Positions 28,609 to 37,100 of a stretch of 43,088 bases of DNA are shown here, piece after piece. The position numbers and the translations under genes are program-made. Every line of letters begins with the position of its first letter. Positions within the stretch are counted from its first letter, which is position 1. The notes beneath the pieces are model-generated. The model ran no database searches, was not told the DNA's origin, and worked only from the letters and a program-made list of their open reading frames with translations. This stretch comes from Clostridia bacterium. Lineage in GTDB: Bacteria > Bacillota > Clostridia > Christensenellales > Aristaeellaceae. The stretch spans positions 1 to 43,088 of the forward strand of contig JAFSNT010000177.1 in the NCBI GenBank assembly GCA_017443295.1, in the 5' to 3' direction.

Positions 28609-30297
28609 TCACATGCCCCGGAATTCGTTTCCGCCGCTGGCCAGGGCGTTCACCAGCAGGGGAATCAATTGATCGAAGGCGTGGGCCGCGGCCCCCTTCT
28701 GGGCGTAAGCGCCGTATCGCGCGTCCTGCGCGTCCAGCACGTACATCCTATCCATGCGGCGCAGGGCCTTTTCAAAGGCGGCCCCGTCGCCCATTTCCCT
28801 GGCGATCAGCGCGGCCAGCCCCCAAACGGCGGTGGAGTGGTATTCAAAGCCCTTCACGGCCGTGCCGTCCACGTGATACCGGGCGGCCAGCGTTCCGGCT
28901 TCAACGCGCTCCCGCAGCCAAAACCATGCGTCCTCCGGCAAAGCGTCCGCGCGGCTCAGGTTCCACAGGGTATACAGCGCTTCCGCCGTGTTCAGGTCGT
29001 TCTGGCTGTATGCGGCGGCGTCGTAATCGTAACCGGCGTAATACAGGGGGAAGGCGTCGGAGATCCGGCCCCCCGCCAGCGTTTCTTCCGCCTTTGCCAG
29101 CACCGGGGCAAAGCCTTCGTCCTCCCCGGCCAGCGCCCGCAGGCAGGCAAGGTCCAGATAGCACAGGGAAATGGTGCGGGCCTGCCCGTCGCCCGCCAGC
29201 TCCGCCCAATCCACAAGGCCCCCTTGGGCGTTGACACAGCGATTAAGCAGCGCCTTTTCCATGTCCGCCTCGAGAGCGGCATAGGGTTCAGCGCCCCATT
29301 TTTCCGCCGCCCCGCGCAGGGCCTGGATGACGCGCAGATCGTCCAGGGAGGCGTTCACCGCCCCTGTTTTTTGTTCGCCCGCGTACCAGACGATCAGGCC
29401 GTTTTTCAGCATGTCCGTTTGGATAAAGGAAAGGGTCTGATCGAACAGGGCCTTGTTCTCCCGGATCAGGGCGTACCACAGCATCAAGCCCTGGCTTTCG
29501 CTGAGTACGTCCGTGCCGGTGGGGGAGTCCCCCTCGGCCGCCGTGCCGGTATACACGCCGCCCCGGCCGTTGGACAGGCTGTTCAGGATAAAGGATAATC
29601 CCGCGCTGTCCCGGCCCCGGAAGGCCCGATCCAGCAGGCCCTGGCACTGGCCGGCGGTCAGGGTGCCGTTGGCGTATGCCCGCACGACGCCGTCCCTGTC
29701 CAGCACCACGGAGGAGGGGATTTCCCGAATGCCCCAGGCGGTATAAACCGCTTCGTCGGGATCGTACAGCACCGGGGCAGTCACGCCGTATTCCGCGATT
29801 TTCTTTTGAGCCGCTTCCACGCTTTCCTTGGCCCGGTTCAGCCGATCCACCAGCAGCAGGCGCGCGCCGTAAGCCTCGGCCAGGGCTTCCATTTCCCGGA
29901 TCACCTCGAACTGGCGGTTGCAGTCCGGGCACCAGCTGGCCCAGAACACCAGCCACACGCCGCTTTCCCCCCGGGCGATCCAATCCCGCAGGGCAATGGG
30001 ACTTCCCTGCTCGTTAGTTAATACGGCTTCGGGAGGAGGATTGGCAATTGCCAAATGCTGGGGAAGCCAGTCTTCCGGCGCGGCCAGGGCCTGATCCTGC
30101 CGGGCCGAGGGGGAAGGCGTGGCGGCGGCGGGCGCGTCCGTGCCGCCGCCCAGCAGCCGCATGGCAAACACGATCATCCCCATGGCCAACAGCGCCAGCA
30201 GCGCAACGCAGCCGTACAGGATGCAGGAGACGCGGTCGCGCTTTTTGCCGGGGACTGCCGCTTCGTCCTTTTTGAAAAACCCGTTTCCTGTCGCCAT
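28609..30297 (-). CDS. Membrane-anchored TlpA/ResA-like thioredoxin domain fused to GH8-like domain
   Basis: A 562-residue protein with an N-terminal TM anchor (about 24-46) and a Ser/Pro linker. A TlpA-type thioredoxin fold follows (about 85-225) with the redox motif WASWCPDC (Cys123, Cys126) and cis-Pro loop REIPSS (193-196). From about residue 235 to the end is an alpha-helical region resembling GH8 endoglucanases: GVYTG near 247, SESQG (Glu267, at the expected acid position), NASLDDLRV (Asp319) and SQNDLNTAEALYTLW near 431. Cellulose operons often encode a GH8 (BcsZ) or other endoglucanase, which supports the assignment, but the match is weak and I cannot confirm activity. It is the first gene of the operon. 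GGAGG lies 14 nt before the ATG, longer than usual. Confidence 0.78.
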   Translation of the reverse strand: MATGNGFFKKDEAAVPGKKRDRVSCILYGCVALLALLAMGMIVFAMRLLGGGTDAPAAATPSPSARQDQALAAPEDWLPQHLAIANPPPEAVLTNEQGSPIALRDWIARGESGVWLVFWASWCPDCNRQFEVIREMEALAEAYGARLLLVDRLNRAKESVEAAQKKIAEYGVTAPVLYDPDEAVYTAWGIREIPSSVVLDRDGVVRAYANGTLTAGQCQGLLDRAFRGRDSAGLSFILNSLSNGRGGVYTGTAAEGDSPTGTDVLSESQGLMLWYALIRENKALFDQTLSFIQTDMLKNGLIVWYAGEQKTGAVNASLDDLRVIQALRGAAEKWGAEPYAALEADMEKALLNRCVNAQGGLVDWAELAGDGQARTISLCYLDLACLRALAGEDEGFAPVLAKAEETLAGGRISDAFPLYYAGYDYDAAAYSQNDLNTAEALYTLWNLSRADALPEDAWFWLRERVEAGTLAARYHVDGTAVKGFEYHSTAVWGLAALIAREMGDGAAFEKALRRMDRMYVLDAQDARYGAYAQKGAAAHAFDQLIPLLVNALASGGNEFRGM

Positions 30298-30411
30298 GGC
30301 TTGTGGAAAAATCCTCCAAATGTTTTGATAAAGTGTTGATGCCGGGGGATACGGCAGAAAAAGTAAAAAAATTCCAGAAAATGGGGAAAATTGTCACTTT
30401 CACCATCTAAT

Positions 30412-30440
30412 ATTATATACAAAATTCAGAGCATTTTCAA
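30412..30440 (-). promoter_or_regulatory. Promoter of the exopolysaccharide operon
   Basis: On the minus strand TTGAAA (30440-30435) and TATAAT (30417-30412) are separated by exactly 17 bp. The leader is about 108 nt. No cyclic-di-GMP riboswitch, T-box or other known leader was recognised. A terminator for the upstream ThuA gene lies just behind the promoter. Confidence 0.85.
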
Positions 30441-30459
30441 GTAATTTTCATATTTTCCC

Positions 30460-30492
30460 ATAAAAGAAAAGCACAGCGGATGACTGTGCTTT
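30460..30492 (-). terminator. Rho-independent terminator of the ThuA-domain gene
   Basis: A 9-bp stem AAAGCACAG/CTGTGCTTT (30484-30492 with 30468-30476) with a 7-nt loop is followed on the minus strand by TCTTTTA. It ends the ThuA gene and insulates the polysaccharide promoter. Confidence 0.85.
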
Positions 30493-30520
30493 CAAAACCG
30501 GTCTGTTTTGTTTTTCGCGA

Positions 30521-31249
30521 TCAGCGCTTTTCTTCCAAGGACGGGGCAAATTCGCTGTACAGCGGGCGGTCCAGCGCCCGGTCGCGGGCGGCCCAGCGGG
30601 CGGCGTTGCGCAAAATCAGTTGTACGTTTTGGTTATAGTAGGAGCGCAGGGTTTCATGGCCGGGCTGGAAATAGAAGATTTTGCCGTAGCCCCGCTCAAA
30701 ACAGCAGGCGGAGCGGAACACGTCGCCGGATTCATACCAGCCGATGGCCAGCAGGGCGTCCGGCGCGGGGATATCGAAGCGCTCGCCGTACATTTCCTCC
30801 GCCTCCAGTTCAAACCAGGCGGGCACGCCCCGCATGACGGGATGGGCGGGCTCGATGACGAAAATGCGCTCCTTGTCCTTGTTTTCATGCCAGCGCAGGG
30901 AGCATTGGGTGCCCAGCAGCCGCTGCATGATTTTGGATTCGTGGCCGGAATGCAGCACCAGCAGGCCCATGCCCCGCAGCACGCGCTGCTGCACCCGGGT
31001 CACGATCTCGTCCGGTACCTGGGAATGCATGCAGTGGCCCCACCACACCAGCACGTCCGTATCGTCCAGCACTTCTTCCGTCAGGCCCGCCTCGGGCTGG
31101 GAAAGCCAGGCAGTGCGCACCGTAAACTCCGGATGATTCTCATAGATGGCGGCCACCGCCCCCAACACGCCCTGGGGATAGACGGCCAGCACCTCCTGCT
31201 TGCATTCCGCGGCGCAGTCCTCGTTCCACACTGTTACAGAAACCGGCAT
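30521..31249 (-). CDS. ThuA-domain (trehalose-utilisation-like) protein
   Basis: A 242-residue soluble protein of the ThuA family, which has a class I glutamine-amidotransferase-like fold and is linked to sugar metabolism in some bacteria. Typical segments are VTVWNEDCAAE at the N-terminus, DVLVWWGHCMHS near residue 67, GLLVLHSGHESKIMQRLLG near 95, HPVMRGVPAWFEL near 137, and GYGKIFYFQPGHET near 193. The ATG at 31249 has AGGAAGAG upstream and is preferred to the Met at 31306. It stands alone, with no sugar transporter or kinase beside it. Its substrate is unknown. Confidence 0.88.
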   Translation of the reverse strand: MPVSVTVWNEDCAAECKQEVLAVYPQGVLGAVAAIYENHPEFTVRTAWLSQPEAGLTEEVLDDTDVLVWWGHCMHSQVPDEIVTRVQQRVLRGMGLLVLHSGHESKIMQRLLGTQCSLRWHENKDKERIFVIEPAHPVMRGVPAWFELEAEEMYGERFDIPAPDALLAIGWYESGDVFRSACCFERGYGKIFYFQPGHETLRSYYNQNVQLILRNAARWAARDRALDRPLYSEFAPSLEEKR

Positions 31250-31342
31250 TTTGATCTCTTCCTTTCGTAGTATATTTCTATGTGGCAGACCACCTGTAAG
31301 TGGCAAAAAACGAAAACCTTTATGGCTTTCTTGGAAGGGGGT

Positions 31343-31387
31343 CTGGGGGAAACCATTCTTTGGCCCCCAAAGAATGGTTTCCCCCAG
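31343..31387. repeat. 21-bp-stem hairpin repeat, copy A
   Basis: Perfect inverted repeat: 31343-31363 pairs with 31367-31387 around a CCC loop. It is flanked on one side by TATGGCTTTCTTGGAAGGGG, as is copy B at 41428-41472. It lies 22 bp after the stop of the MATE gene. There is no clear T-tract, but its position at a 3' end suggests transcript termination or stabilisation. Confidence 0.8.
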
Positions 31388-31409
31388 AAAACTCCTCCGC
31401 TTTTGGGGA

Positions 31410-32864
31410 TTACACCTTTTTATCCTTCCATTTGCCGCTGGCGAAGCGGGGATAGAAGAACGCGAAGCGCAGCACGATTTCGGACAGGCCGAAGATCCAG
31501 GTGCCCACCAGCTCCAAATGCAGGGCGTACACCGCGATCACCGCCATGATGGGCCGCACCACGGACACACACAGGGTGGCCACCAGCGCCACATACAGGT
31601 TATCGCCCGCCCCACGCAGGGAACCGGACAGCACCACGCTGCTGGTCTGGAAGGGCTGGATGGCGGCCAGCACCAGCATGGTGCTGGCGGCGTAGGCGAT
31701 CACCTGATCGGCGTTCAGGGTGTTTTCCCCAATGAACAGGCTCACGATCTGATACCGGAAGGTCACGATCAAAACGCCTAAAACCAGGGAGATCATCACC
31801 GCGAACCGCTGGCTGATCTTTCCGTAGAGCATGGACAGGTCGGGCCGCTTCCGGCCTAAGTTCTGGCCCACCAGAGCCGTGGCCGCCACGCCCAAGCCGT
31901 CGCCGAAGGTGAAGGTGATGCTCAAAAACTGCATGCAGATCTGGTTGGCGGCGTACATGGTGGTGCCCAGGGAAAACAGGATGCGGGCGTACACGAAAAA
32001 GCCGAACCGCACGCCCAATTGCTCGATGGCCGCGTTGCCGCCCACCTTCACGATGGAGCGCATGCTGTCCTTATCGAAGCGCCACTTGTCCCGCAGGGAA
32101 AGATGCAGATAACCCTTGTATTTTCCTCCCGCCACCACGGTGGCCAGGGCCATGAGGAACCCGGCGCACATGCCGATCACCGAGGCCAGGGCCGCGCCGC
32201 GCACTTCCAGCCGGGGGAAGCCCAAATGGCCGCCGATGAGGCAGTAATTGAAAAACACGTTGATCAGGTTGCTGCCCATGTTCACCCACATGGTGATCCG
32301 GGTTTTGCCGATGCCCCGCTGGGCGGCGCAGATGCACATCGACAAAGCATTGACGGGCAGGGCGTAATTCATGATGGTGAAATAATCCACCGCGTCCAAA
32401 AACACCTTTTCGCTCTCCGCGCTGTCGCCGCCCGCCAACCGCATGAGCGGCACGGCGAACACGTCCGCCAGCAAAGCCAGGAAAAGCGACAGGCCCAGGG
32501 CCAGCATGAGGGCGTTGCGCAGGGTGGCGTTGGCGTCCTCCTGCCGCTCCTCCCCCTTGCGCCGGGCCACGATGGCGGTGATGCCCACGTTCAGCGCGAA
32601 AAACAGGCACAGAAGCACCATGCGCGGCTGGGTGGGCAGGCCCACGGAGGACAGGCCCTCCGCCCCCAATTCGTTGCCCACCATGATCGTGTCTACCGTG
32701 CCGATCAGGCTCATCAGCACCATTTCAATGATGGAGGGCAGCGCGATGCGCATCACGTCCCCATACGCGGTTTTCCCATCGGGCAGCTCGCCCTGGCGAT
32801 GCTCCTGCTTTACCAGATATTCCGGGGCCAGCAGCCGCCGCAGCACATTGCTTTCCACGCCCAC
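31410..32864 (-). CDS. MATE family efflux transporter
   Basis: A 484-residue membrane protein with 12 predicted helices, the usual length for the family. It probably exports drugs or metabolites in exchange for Na+ or H+. Typical segments are MRIALPSIIEMVLMSLIGTVDTIMVG near residue 40, VWVNMGSNLINVFFNYCLI-like text near 190, and YAANQICMQFLSITFTFGDGLG near 300. No extra domain is attached, unlike the MATE-HATPase protein at 8399-10174. The start is GTG at 32864, and another GTG two codons later (32858) is also possible with the GGAAGG site. A promoter and a tandem repeat lie directly upstream. Confidence 0.93.
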   Translation of the reverse strand: MGVESNVLRRLLAPEYLVKQEHRQGELPDGKTAYGDVMRIALPSIIEMVLMSLIGTVDTIMVGNELGAEGLSSVGLPTQPRMVLLCLFFALNVGITAIVARRKGEERQEDANATLRNALMLALGLSLFLALLADVFAVPLMRLAGGDSAESEKVFLDAVDYFTIMNYALPVNALSMCICAAQRGIGKTRITMWVNMGSNLINVFFNYCLIGGHLGFPRLEVRGAALASVIGMCAGFLMALATVVAGGKYKGYLHLSLRDKWRFDKDSMRSIVKVGGNAAIEQLGVRFGFFVYARILFSLGTTMYAANQICMQFLSITFTFGDGLGVAATALVGQNLGRKRPDLSMLYGKISQRFAVMISLVLGVLIVTFRYQIVSLFIGENTLNADQVIAYAASTMLVLAAIQPFQTSSVVLSGSLRGAGDNLYVALVATLCVSVVRPIMAVIAVYALHLELVGTWIFGLSEIVLRFAFFYPRFASGKWKDKKV

Positions 32865-32899
32865 GCGCCTTCCTTTCGTAAAATCAGCCGTTCAAAAAA

Positions 32900-32928
32900 A
32901 TTCTACCATACTTTTCCCCGCTTGTAAA
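32900..32928 (-). promoter_or_regulatory. Promoter of the MATE transporter gene
   Basis: Minus-strand TTTACA (32928-32923) and TAGAAT (32905-32900) are 17 bp apart, 36 bp before the start codon. A 24-bp direct repeat (32976-33023) lies about 50 bp upstream of the -35 box. Confidence 0.7.
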
Positions 32929-32975
32929 TTCTGATACCGGGAAAAAATGTAAGGGGGTTTCCTGGCGGGCGTCAA

Positions 32976-33023
32976 CAATTGACCGAGACTCACGAACTGC
33001 AATTGACCGAGCCTAACGAACCG
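32976..33023. repeat. 24-bp tandem direct repeat upstream of the MATE promoter
   Basis: Two exactly adjacent 24-bp units (32976-32999 and 33000-33023) both begin CAATTGACCGAG and differ at three positions. They contain no coding sequence. They could be paired binding sites for a regulator of the MATE gene, or a duplication scar. Confidence 0.75.
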
Positions 33024-33027
33024 CATA

Positions 33028-33062
33028 AAAAGGGGAGACGGCGCTCAACCGTCTCCCTTTTA
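33028..33062. terminator. Rho-independent terminator, likely bidirectional
   Basis: Stem GGGAGACGG/CCGTCTCCC (33033-33041 with 33049-33057) is flanked by A-rich and T-rich tracts on either side. On the minus strand it would end transcripts that run out of the LRR gene at 33305 through the MITE-like element. The stretch 32929-33304 holds no gene. Confidence 0.8.
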
Positions 33063-33223
33063 ATACTAAATCGCATCTAAAACGTTGAATCTATGGGCGC
33101 CTTTTTCGCTCTGGCGTTGCTTCGTTCCGGTCAACGCAGCACTGCTACGCCTCCCTTCACACAGCTTAGCCAGAACGAAAAATTCATCCCATATCTTTCA
33201 ACATTTTAGACTTGATTTAGTAT
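33063..33223. mobile_element. 161-bp MITE-like palindromic element
   Basis: The ends form imperfect inverted repeats of about 35 bp: ATACTAAATC then TCTAAAACGTTGAA at the left, and the complement (TTCAACATTTTAGA then GATTTAGTAT) at the right. The complementarity continues inward (CTTTTTCGCTCTGG against CCAGAACGAAAAA). It has no ORF. This is the form of a non-autonomous miniature inverted-repeat element or a long structured RNA. A clear target-site duplication could not be assigned. Confidence 0.6.
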
Positions 33224-33243
33224 AAACGCATCGCAGCTGTTCA

Positions 33244-33299
33244 ACCAAGACAAATCGGAAGTGTCAAAGGCAGGTAAACCTCCTACTTCCTACCTTGGT
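33244..33299. repeat. Interrupted hairpin after the LRR gene
   Basis: Three nested complementary pieces, ACCAAG/CTTGGT (33244-33249, 33294-33299), GGAAGT/ACTTCC (33257-33262, 33285-33290) and AGGT/ACCT, form a stem with internal loops. It lies just past the LRR stop codon. There is no T-tract, so its role is uncertain. Confidence 0.4.
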
Positions 33300-33304
33300 C
33301 TCCG

Positions 33305-33847
33305 TCACTTTGCCGGTACGAAGGGCATTACCGCCACGGGCGATTCCTTGGCGGGTGCGGGGGTTTGCAATATCGGCTTCAGCGGGACAAAGGCAAAATT
33401 GGCGTCCGGATCGGCGTCGTTGACCGCTTCAACGAACTTTTCAGCCGCCGAACCCTTCACGCCGTACACCGTCACGTTTTTGCAGCCGTCCAGGGCGGCG
33501 GCGTCGATGGTCAGCACCGAATCGGAAATGGTGATTTCCCGCAGGCTTTTGCAGTAGGCGAAGGCGCCGGCTTCAATGGATACCACATTTTTCGATATTT
33601 CCACCGTTTCGGCGGCAATGCCCTCAAAAGCGCCCTTCTCAATGATGGTCAGGGAGGCGGGCAGGGCGAAGCTTCCCGCTTTCTCGGCTATGCCCCGGGC
33701 GCGGATCAAGGTTTCCTGCGGGGTGAGTACCACCACGCTGATCCCGTCCATTTTCAACACTTCCACCTGCACGGCGTCTTCCGCCTGGGCGGAAAGGCAC
33801 AGGCCGAGGAGCAGGAAAACGGCGAGCAAAAGACTGATTTTCTTCAA
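33305..33847 (-). CDS. Secreted BspA-like leucine-rich repeat protein, short
   Basis: A 180-residue secreted protein. It has a clean signal peptide (KKISLLLAVFLLLGLCLSAQA) and two or three LRR_5/BspA-type repeats: LPASLTIIEKGAFEG, ISKNVVSIEAGAFAYC and ISDSVLTIDAAALDGC. It ends in an Ala/Pro-rich tail. An ATG at 33856 directly abuts the AAGGAG site, which is too close to be used. The TTG at 33847, nine bases after the site, gives the proper signal peptide and is taken as the start. BspA-type LRR proteins are surface or secreted proteins of host-associated bacteria. It is probably co-transcribed with the peptide and surface protein upstream. Confidence 0.8.
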   Translation of the reverse strand: MKKISLLLAVFLLLGLCLSAQAEDAVQVEVLKMDGISVVVLTPQETLIRARGIAEKAGSFALPASLTIIEKGAFEGIAAETVEISKNVVSIEAGAFAYCKSLREITISDSVLTIDAAALDGCKNVTVYGVKGSAAEKFVEAVNDADPDANFAFVPLKPILQTPAPAKESPVAVMPFVPAK

Positions 33848-33922
33848 TCTGAGCATCTCCTTATTCTGTATTGCGGCAATGAAGGTTCCTTCCGGAACAG
33901 CCCACGCCTGTTTCTGCCGGAT

Positions 33923-34048
33923 TCAATTACTGTTGCTTGTGTAAAGGATGCATTCCTCGCCGCTGGTTCCGTCCGGGTTGCTGGTCAGAATAACGTCCTC
34001 GGTTTCCATTTCGATGATTTCCATTACCGGCTTTTCATACGGTTCCAT
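33923..34048 (-). CDS. 41-residue peptide with YxxP...DV leader-like pattern
   Basis: This small ORF has an excellent ribosome binding site (AGGAGG, 34058-34063, nine bases before ATG). It encodes 41 residues beginning MEPYEKPVMEIIEMETEDV, followed by ILTSNPDGTSGEECILYTSN and ending SN. It is acidic and has no signal peptide. The Y-E-x-P start and later E-D-V resemble the N-terminus of the RiPP-like precursor at 38967 (YDAP ... DDDV). Similar short Y-x-x-P-x-x-E-x peptides occur in clostridial genomes, from memory, without a settled function. It could be a second substrate for the radical SAM enzyme or an unrelated small protein. Confidence 0.7.
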   Translation of the reverse strand: MEPYEKPVMEIIEMETEDVILTSNPDGTSGEECILYTSNSN

Positions 34049-34123
34049 TCGGTCTTCCCTCCTGACGTTTCGCCTGCCGGTTTCCCTGCCCGCGCGGGGC
34101 CGGGGGAACCGGAAAAAAGCAAA

Positions 34124-37100
34124 TTACTGCGCGTTTATATATGCGGCCGCGGCGGCATAGTATTGATACAGGGAAGCAAGCGCCAATTTTTCGGACGCGT
34201 AGGTTTCCGTCCCCTTGCTCAGCACGGTATACACGTAGGACAGGGGCGACAGCTCGATGCAGAATACCGTATCGTCTCCGATCTTCACCGTCACCGTATA
34301 CCTGTCGGCCAGGGCGGCCGCGCCGATATTGGGAATGGTGGCCGTGCATGTCGCGCCGCTTACGGAGGTTCTGGCTTTTTTGGTGTTGACGGAAATCTCC
34401 GCGTTCTCATACGCGTCCGCCAGCGTCACCTTAACGGTAAAGTTGGTATCGGCGTTGAGCGTAAGATAATACGCGGCGCTTTCCACCCGCGGATCCACGT
34501 CGCCGATCACTTCATACGCGTGGTTTGCCGTGGCGGCGGCCGCCGCCGTAACGTCACTTTCGGACAAGGCTGTAAAGAAGTTCATTTCCTTGTATTTCTC
34601 GCCCACCGTCCAGCCGTTCACGCTTGCCAGATAGGGCTGGATGTAATGCCCGTAGGTTTCGGTAGCGGCGGCTAAGGCGCTCGCCTGGGGCTGTGTGATG
34701 CGCACGGTTTCGAGATAACTGCTCAGGGGGCAGTAAAAATAATCTCCTGCCTCGCCGTTCCCATAGGAGAAGATGGCGTTGACGTAGTCGTTCATCTGGT
34801 AAGCGTACACGCTGCACGTGAACACTTTGCAGCTCTTGCCGTCCATCGTTCCGTTCGCTGCTTTGCTCAGGGGGACCACCTGATCGCTCTGATTGGGAAT
34901 GGAGAAGGTCATGTACGCGCCTTCGTAATAGGGATTCGTTTCGTAGCCTTCGGGCAGCTCCACATAGTATTGCATGCCCAGCACGCCGCTCAGCCGCAGG
35001 GTGCAGCCCAGGATATCGGGTTCGGGAACGCGCCACAGGGCGGTCAGGGTGAGGTTTTCCGTCACGGTGATTTCATTGCCCGGGGACAACTGATCTACAC
35101 TGCCGTCGGCGTCGGCATGAGTCACCCACCATTCGCTGAATTCCATGCCTTCCGGCGCGGTGAAACCGCAAGCGGGCAGCGTGTAAAGATCGCCCATTTG
35201 CACAGTTACGTCATCCATTGTGTCGCTGGCCGCCGGATCGCCCGGATCGAAGGAAACGACGCATGCTATGCTGTCTGGAATAGTAAAGACGATCGAGCTG
35301 TAAGGATTGGTTTTCGCGTCATGAACGTCAGCAAAGGTGTATTCATTCGGTATGTCATAATCCGGCAGGAGCAGCGCCAGGAACTCTTCAGTGTCATCAT
35401 CGTTATATTGGTAAAATAACGTAACGTCCGGAATGCCGCTGCCGTTCAGGTCGATGGGATGAATGCCGTAATCGGAGCCGGTGATCTGGTAAAACGCTTC
35501 CAGCGACATGGGAATGGGATTGGTGGTGAATCTCAGCGTCAGCGGTTCCTGTTCTTCCTGGAGGGCCTCCACATAGACGGCTTGGCTGGGCATATCAAAG
35601 TAATCCACGTCTTCCTCATAGAGTTCGCGCCCGTTTTCGCCATCGACGTATACCATGAACCCGCCCGTAAAATAATATCCCTCGTCGGGCCGCGCGTTAT
35701 CGGCGAGCCATATATCCAGCGATTCCCAATCCGCCGCTTCTGTGACGGGTTCATAGTCGTCCAGGCTCCATCTATAGCCAACCACGGCGCAGCCATCGGT
35801 GGTGATCGGATAAACACGCTCGTAATACGCGGTGATGGTGATATCGCCCTCTCCATCGGGCATGATAAATTGATCGTTCTCAATGGTGATCCCTTCGGGG
35901 GCTTCCCAATAATTCAGGCGGAAGCCCGGCTTCGGGTTGGCGTCAAGATGCACCGTGCTGCCTACATAAGCGCTGGTGATCGGCCCCTCGTCCTGATAGT
36001 AATAGGCATACGGCGCGCCTTCGTCTTCGTCATAAGTGAAAGCGATGCCGCGCGTGCCGCTGGAAACAGCCAATTCTTCGCTGTCGCTGTTCCATACGAT
36101 CGAGACGTTCTTGCCGGTGAAGGGAATAGCACTGTCGCTGTTATAGTACTGACCGTAGTTTTTTGTAAAAACGCCCGGAAGGTTTGTATCCCCCTCCCGC
36201 CGGACAGAGATCGGATTGGCATTCAGCACACCCGCGATGGTGATGCGGGAATTGTCGAACAGCTCCACGTCCGCGTTTTCCGTATTCAGGGTGGTAAAGG
36301 AAGGGCCGCCGGACAGCTTGAACGTGGCGTTCTGATGATTGCTGTATACCCCGCAGCAGTATGCTCTGACCGTGCCGCCGCTGACCGTCAGCTGGCATGT
36401 CCCGTTATTGAGGTAGAAGCCGATGCCGCCGTCGCCATTGCCGTCCGCGGACTTTGTGGCGCTGATCGTGCCGCCCAGAACGGCAACGTCGGCGTATTTG
36501 ATCAGACTGATCGCCTCGTCGTGGCCGTTTTGCGTAATGGTTCCGCCTGTTACTTCCAGTGCGGCCCAACTATACGAACCCGAGCCTGCCAAATAGATCG
36601 TCGGGGCGCCGGCGGCGGTGACGGAGCCGCCTCTGACCGAGCAAATCCCTTTGTTTAAAATAGCGTAAGAAGCCGCTTCGACGGTACCGTCTTCAATGAT
36701 CAAAGAGCCGTCGTCCATCTGGATGGCGTAATCTCCGGTGGCCTTTACGGCGCCGCTTTCCACCTTCACTTTGCCATTCGAGCCTGTAGAATAAATAGCG
36801 CCCTCGTTCGCCTGAACGGTGCCGCCGGAGACGGTCACAGTACCGTTCTCATTGCGGACGCCGGTTTGACCTGCCACAATAACGCTGCCGCCGTTGATAT
36901 ATACCTTTCCTGATTTGTTATAAACGGCTCCGTTGGGCGCGGTGACGCTGCCATCGCTGATCGTCAGGATGCCGTCCCCATTTACGGCGATACCGTTCAC
37001 CGTGCCGCATACGTTTCCTGATTCCACGGTCAGCGAACCGTATTGAACCGCGATCAGATAATGGCTGTCGCCGCCGCCGGAACCGGTGATTTGCCCGTTC

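Noticed and set aside
30298-30411. Cyclic-di-GMP or other riboswitch in the exopolysaccharide leader
   Set aside because: I looked for GEMM-like conserved cores and paired elements and found only a short AT-rich leader.
31280-31549. Short plus-strand frames reading MAFLEGGLGETILWPPKNGF at both hairpin repeats
   Set aside because: Identical peptide text arises from the repeated inverted-repeat DNA; the frames lack ribosome binding sites and overlap 3' ends of opposite-strand genes.
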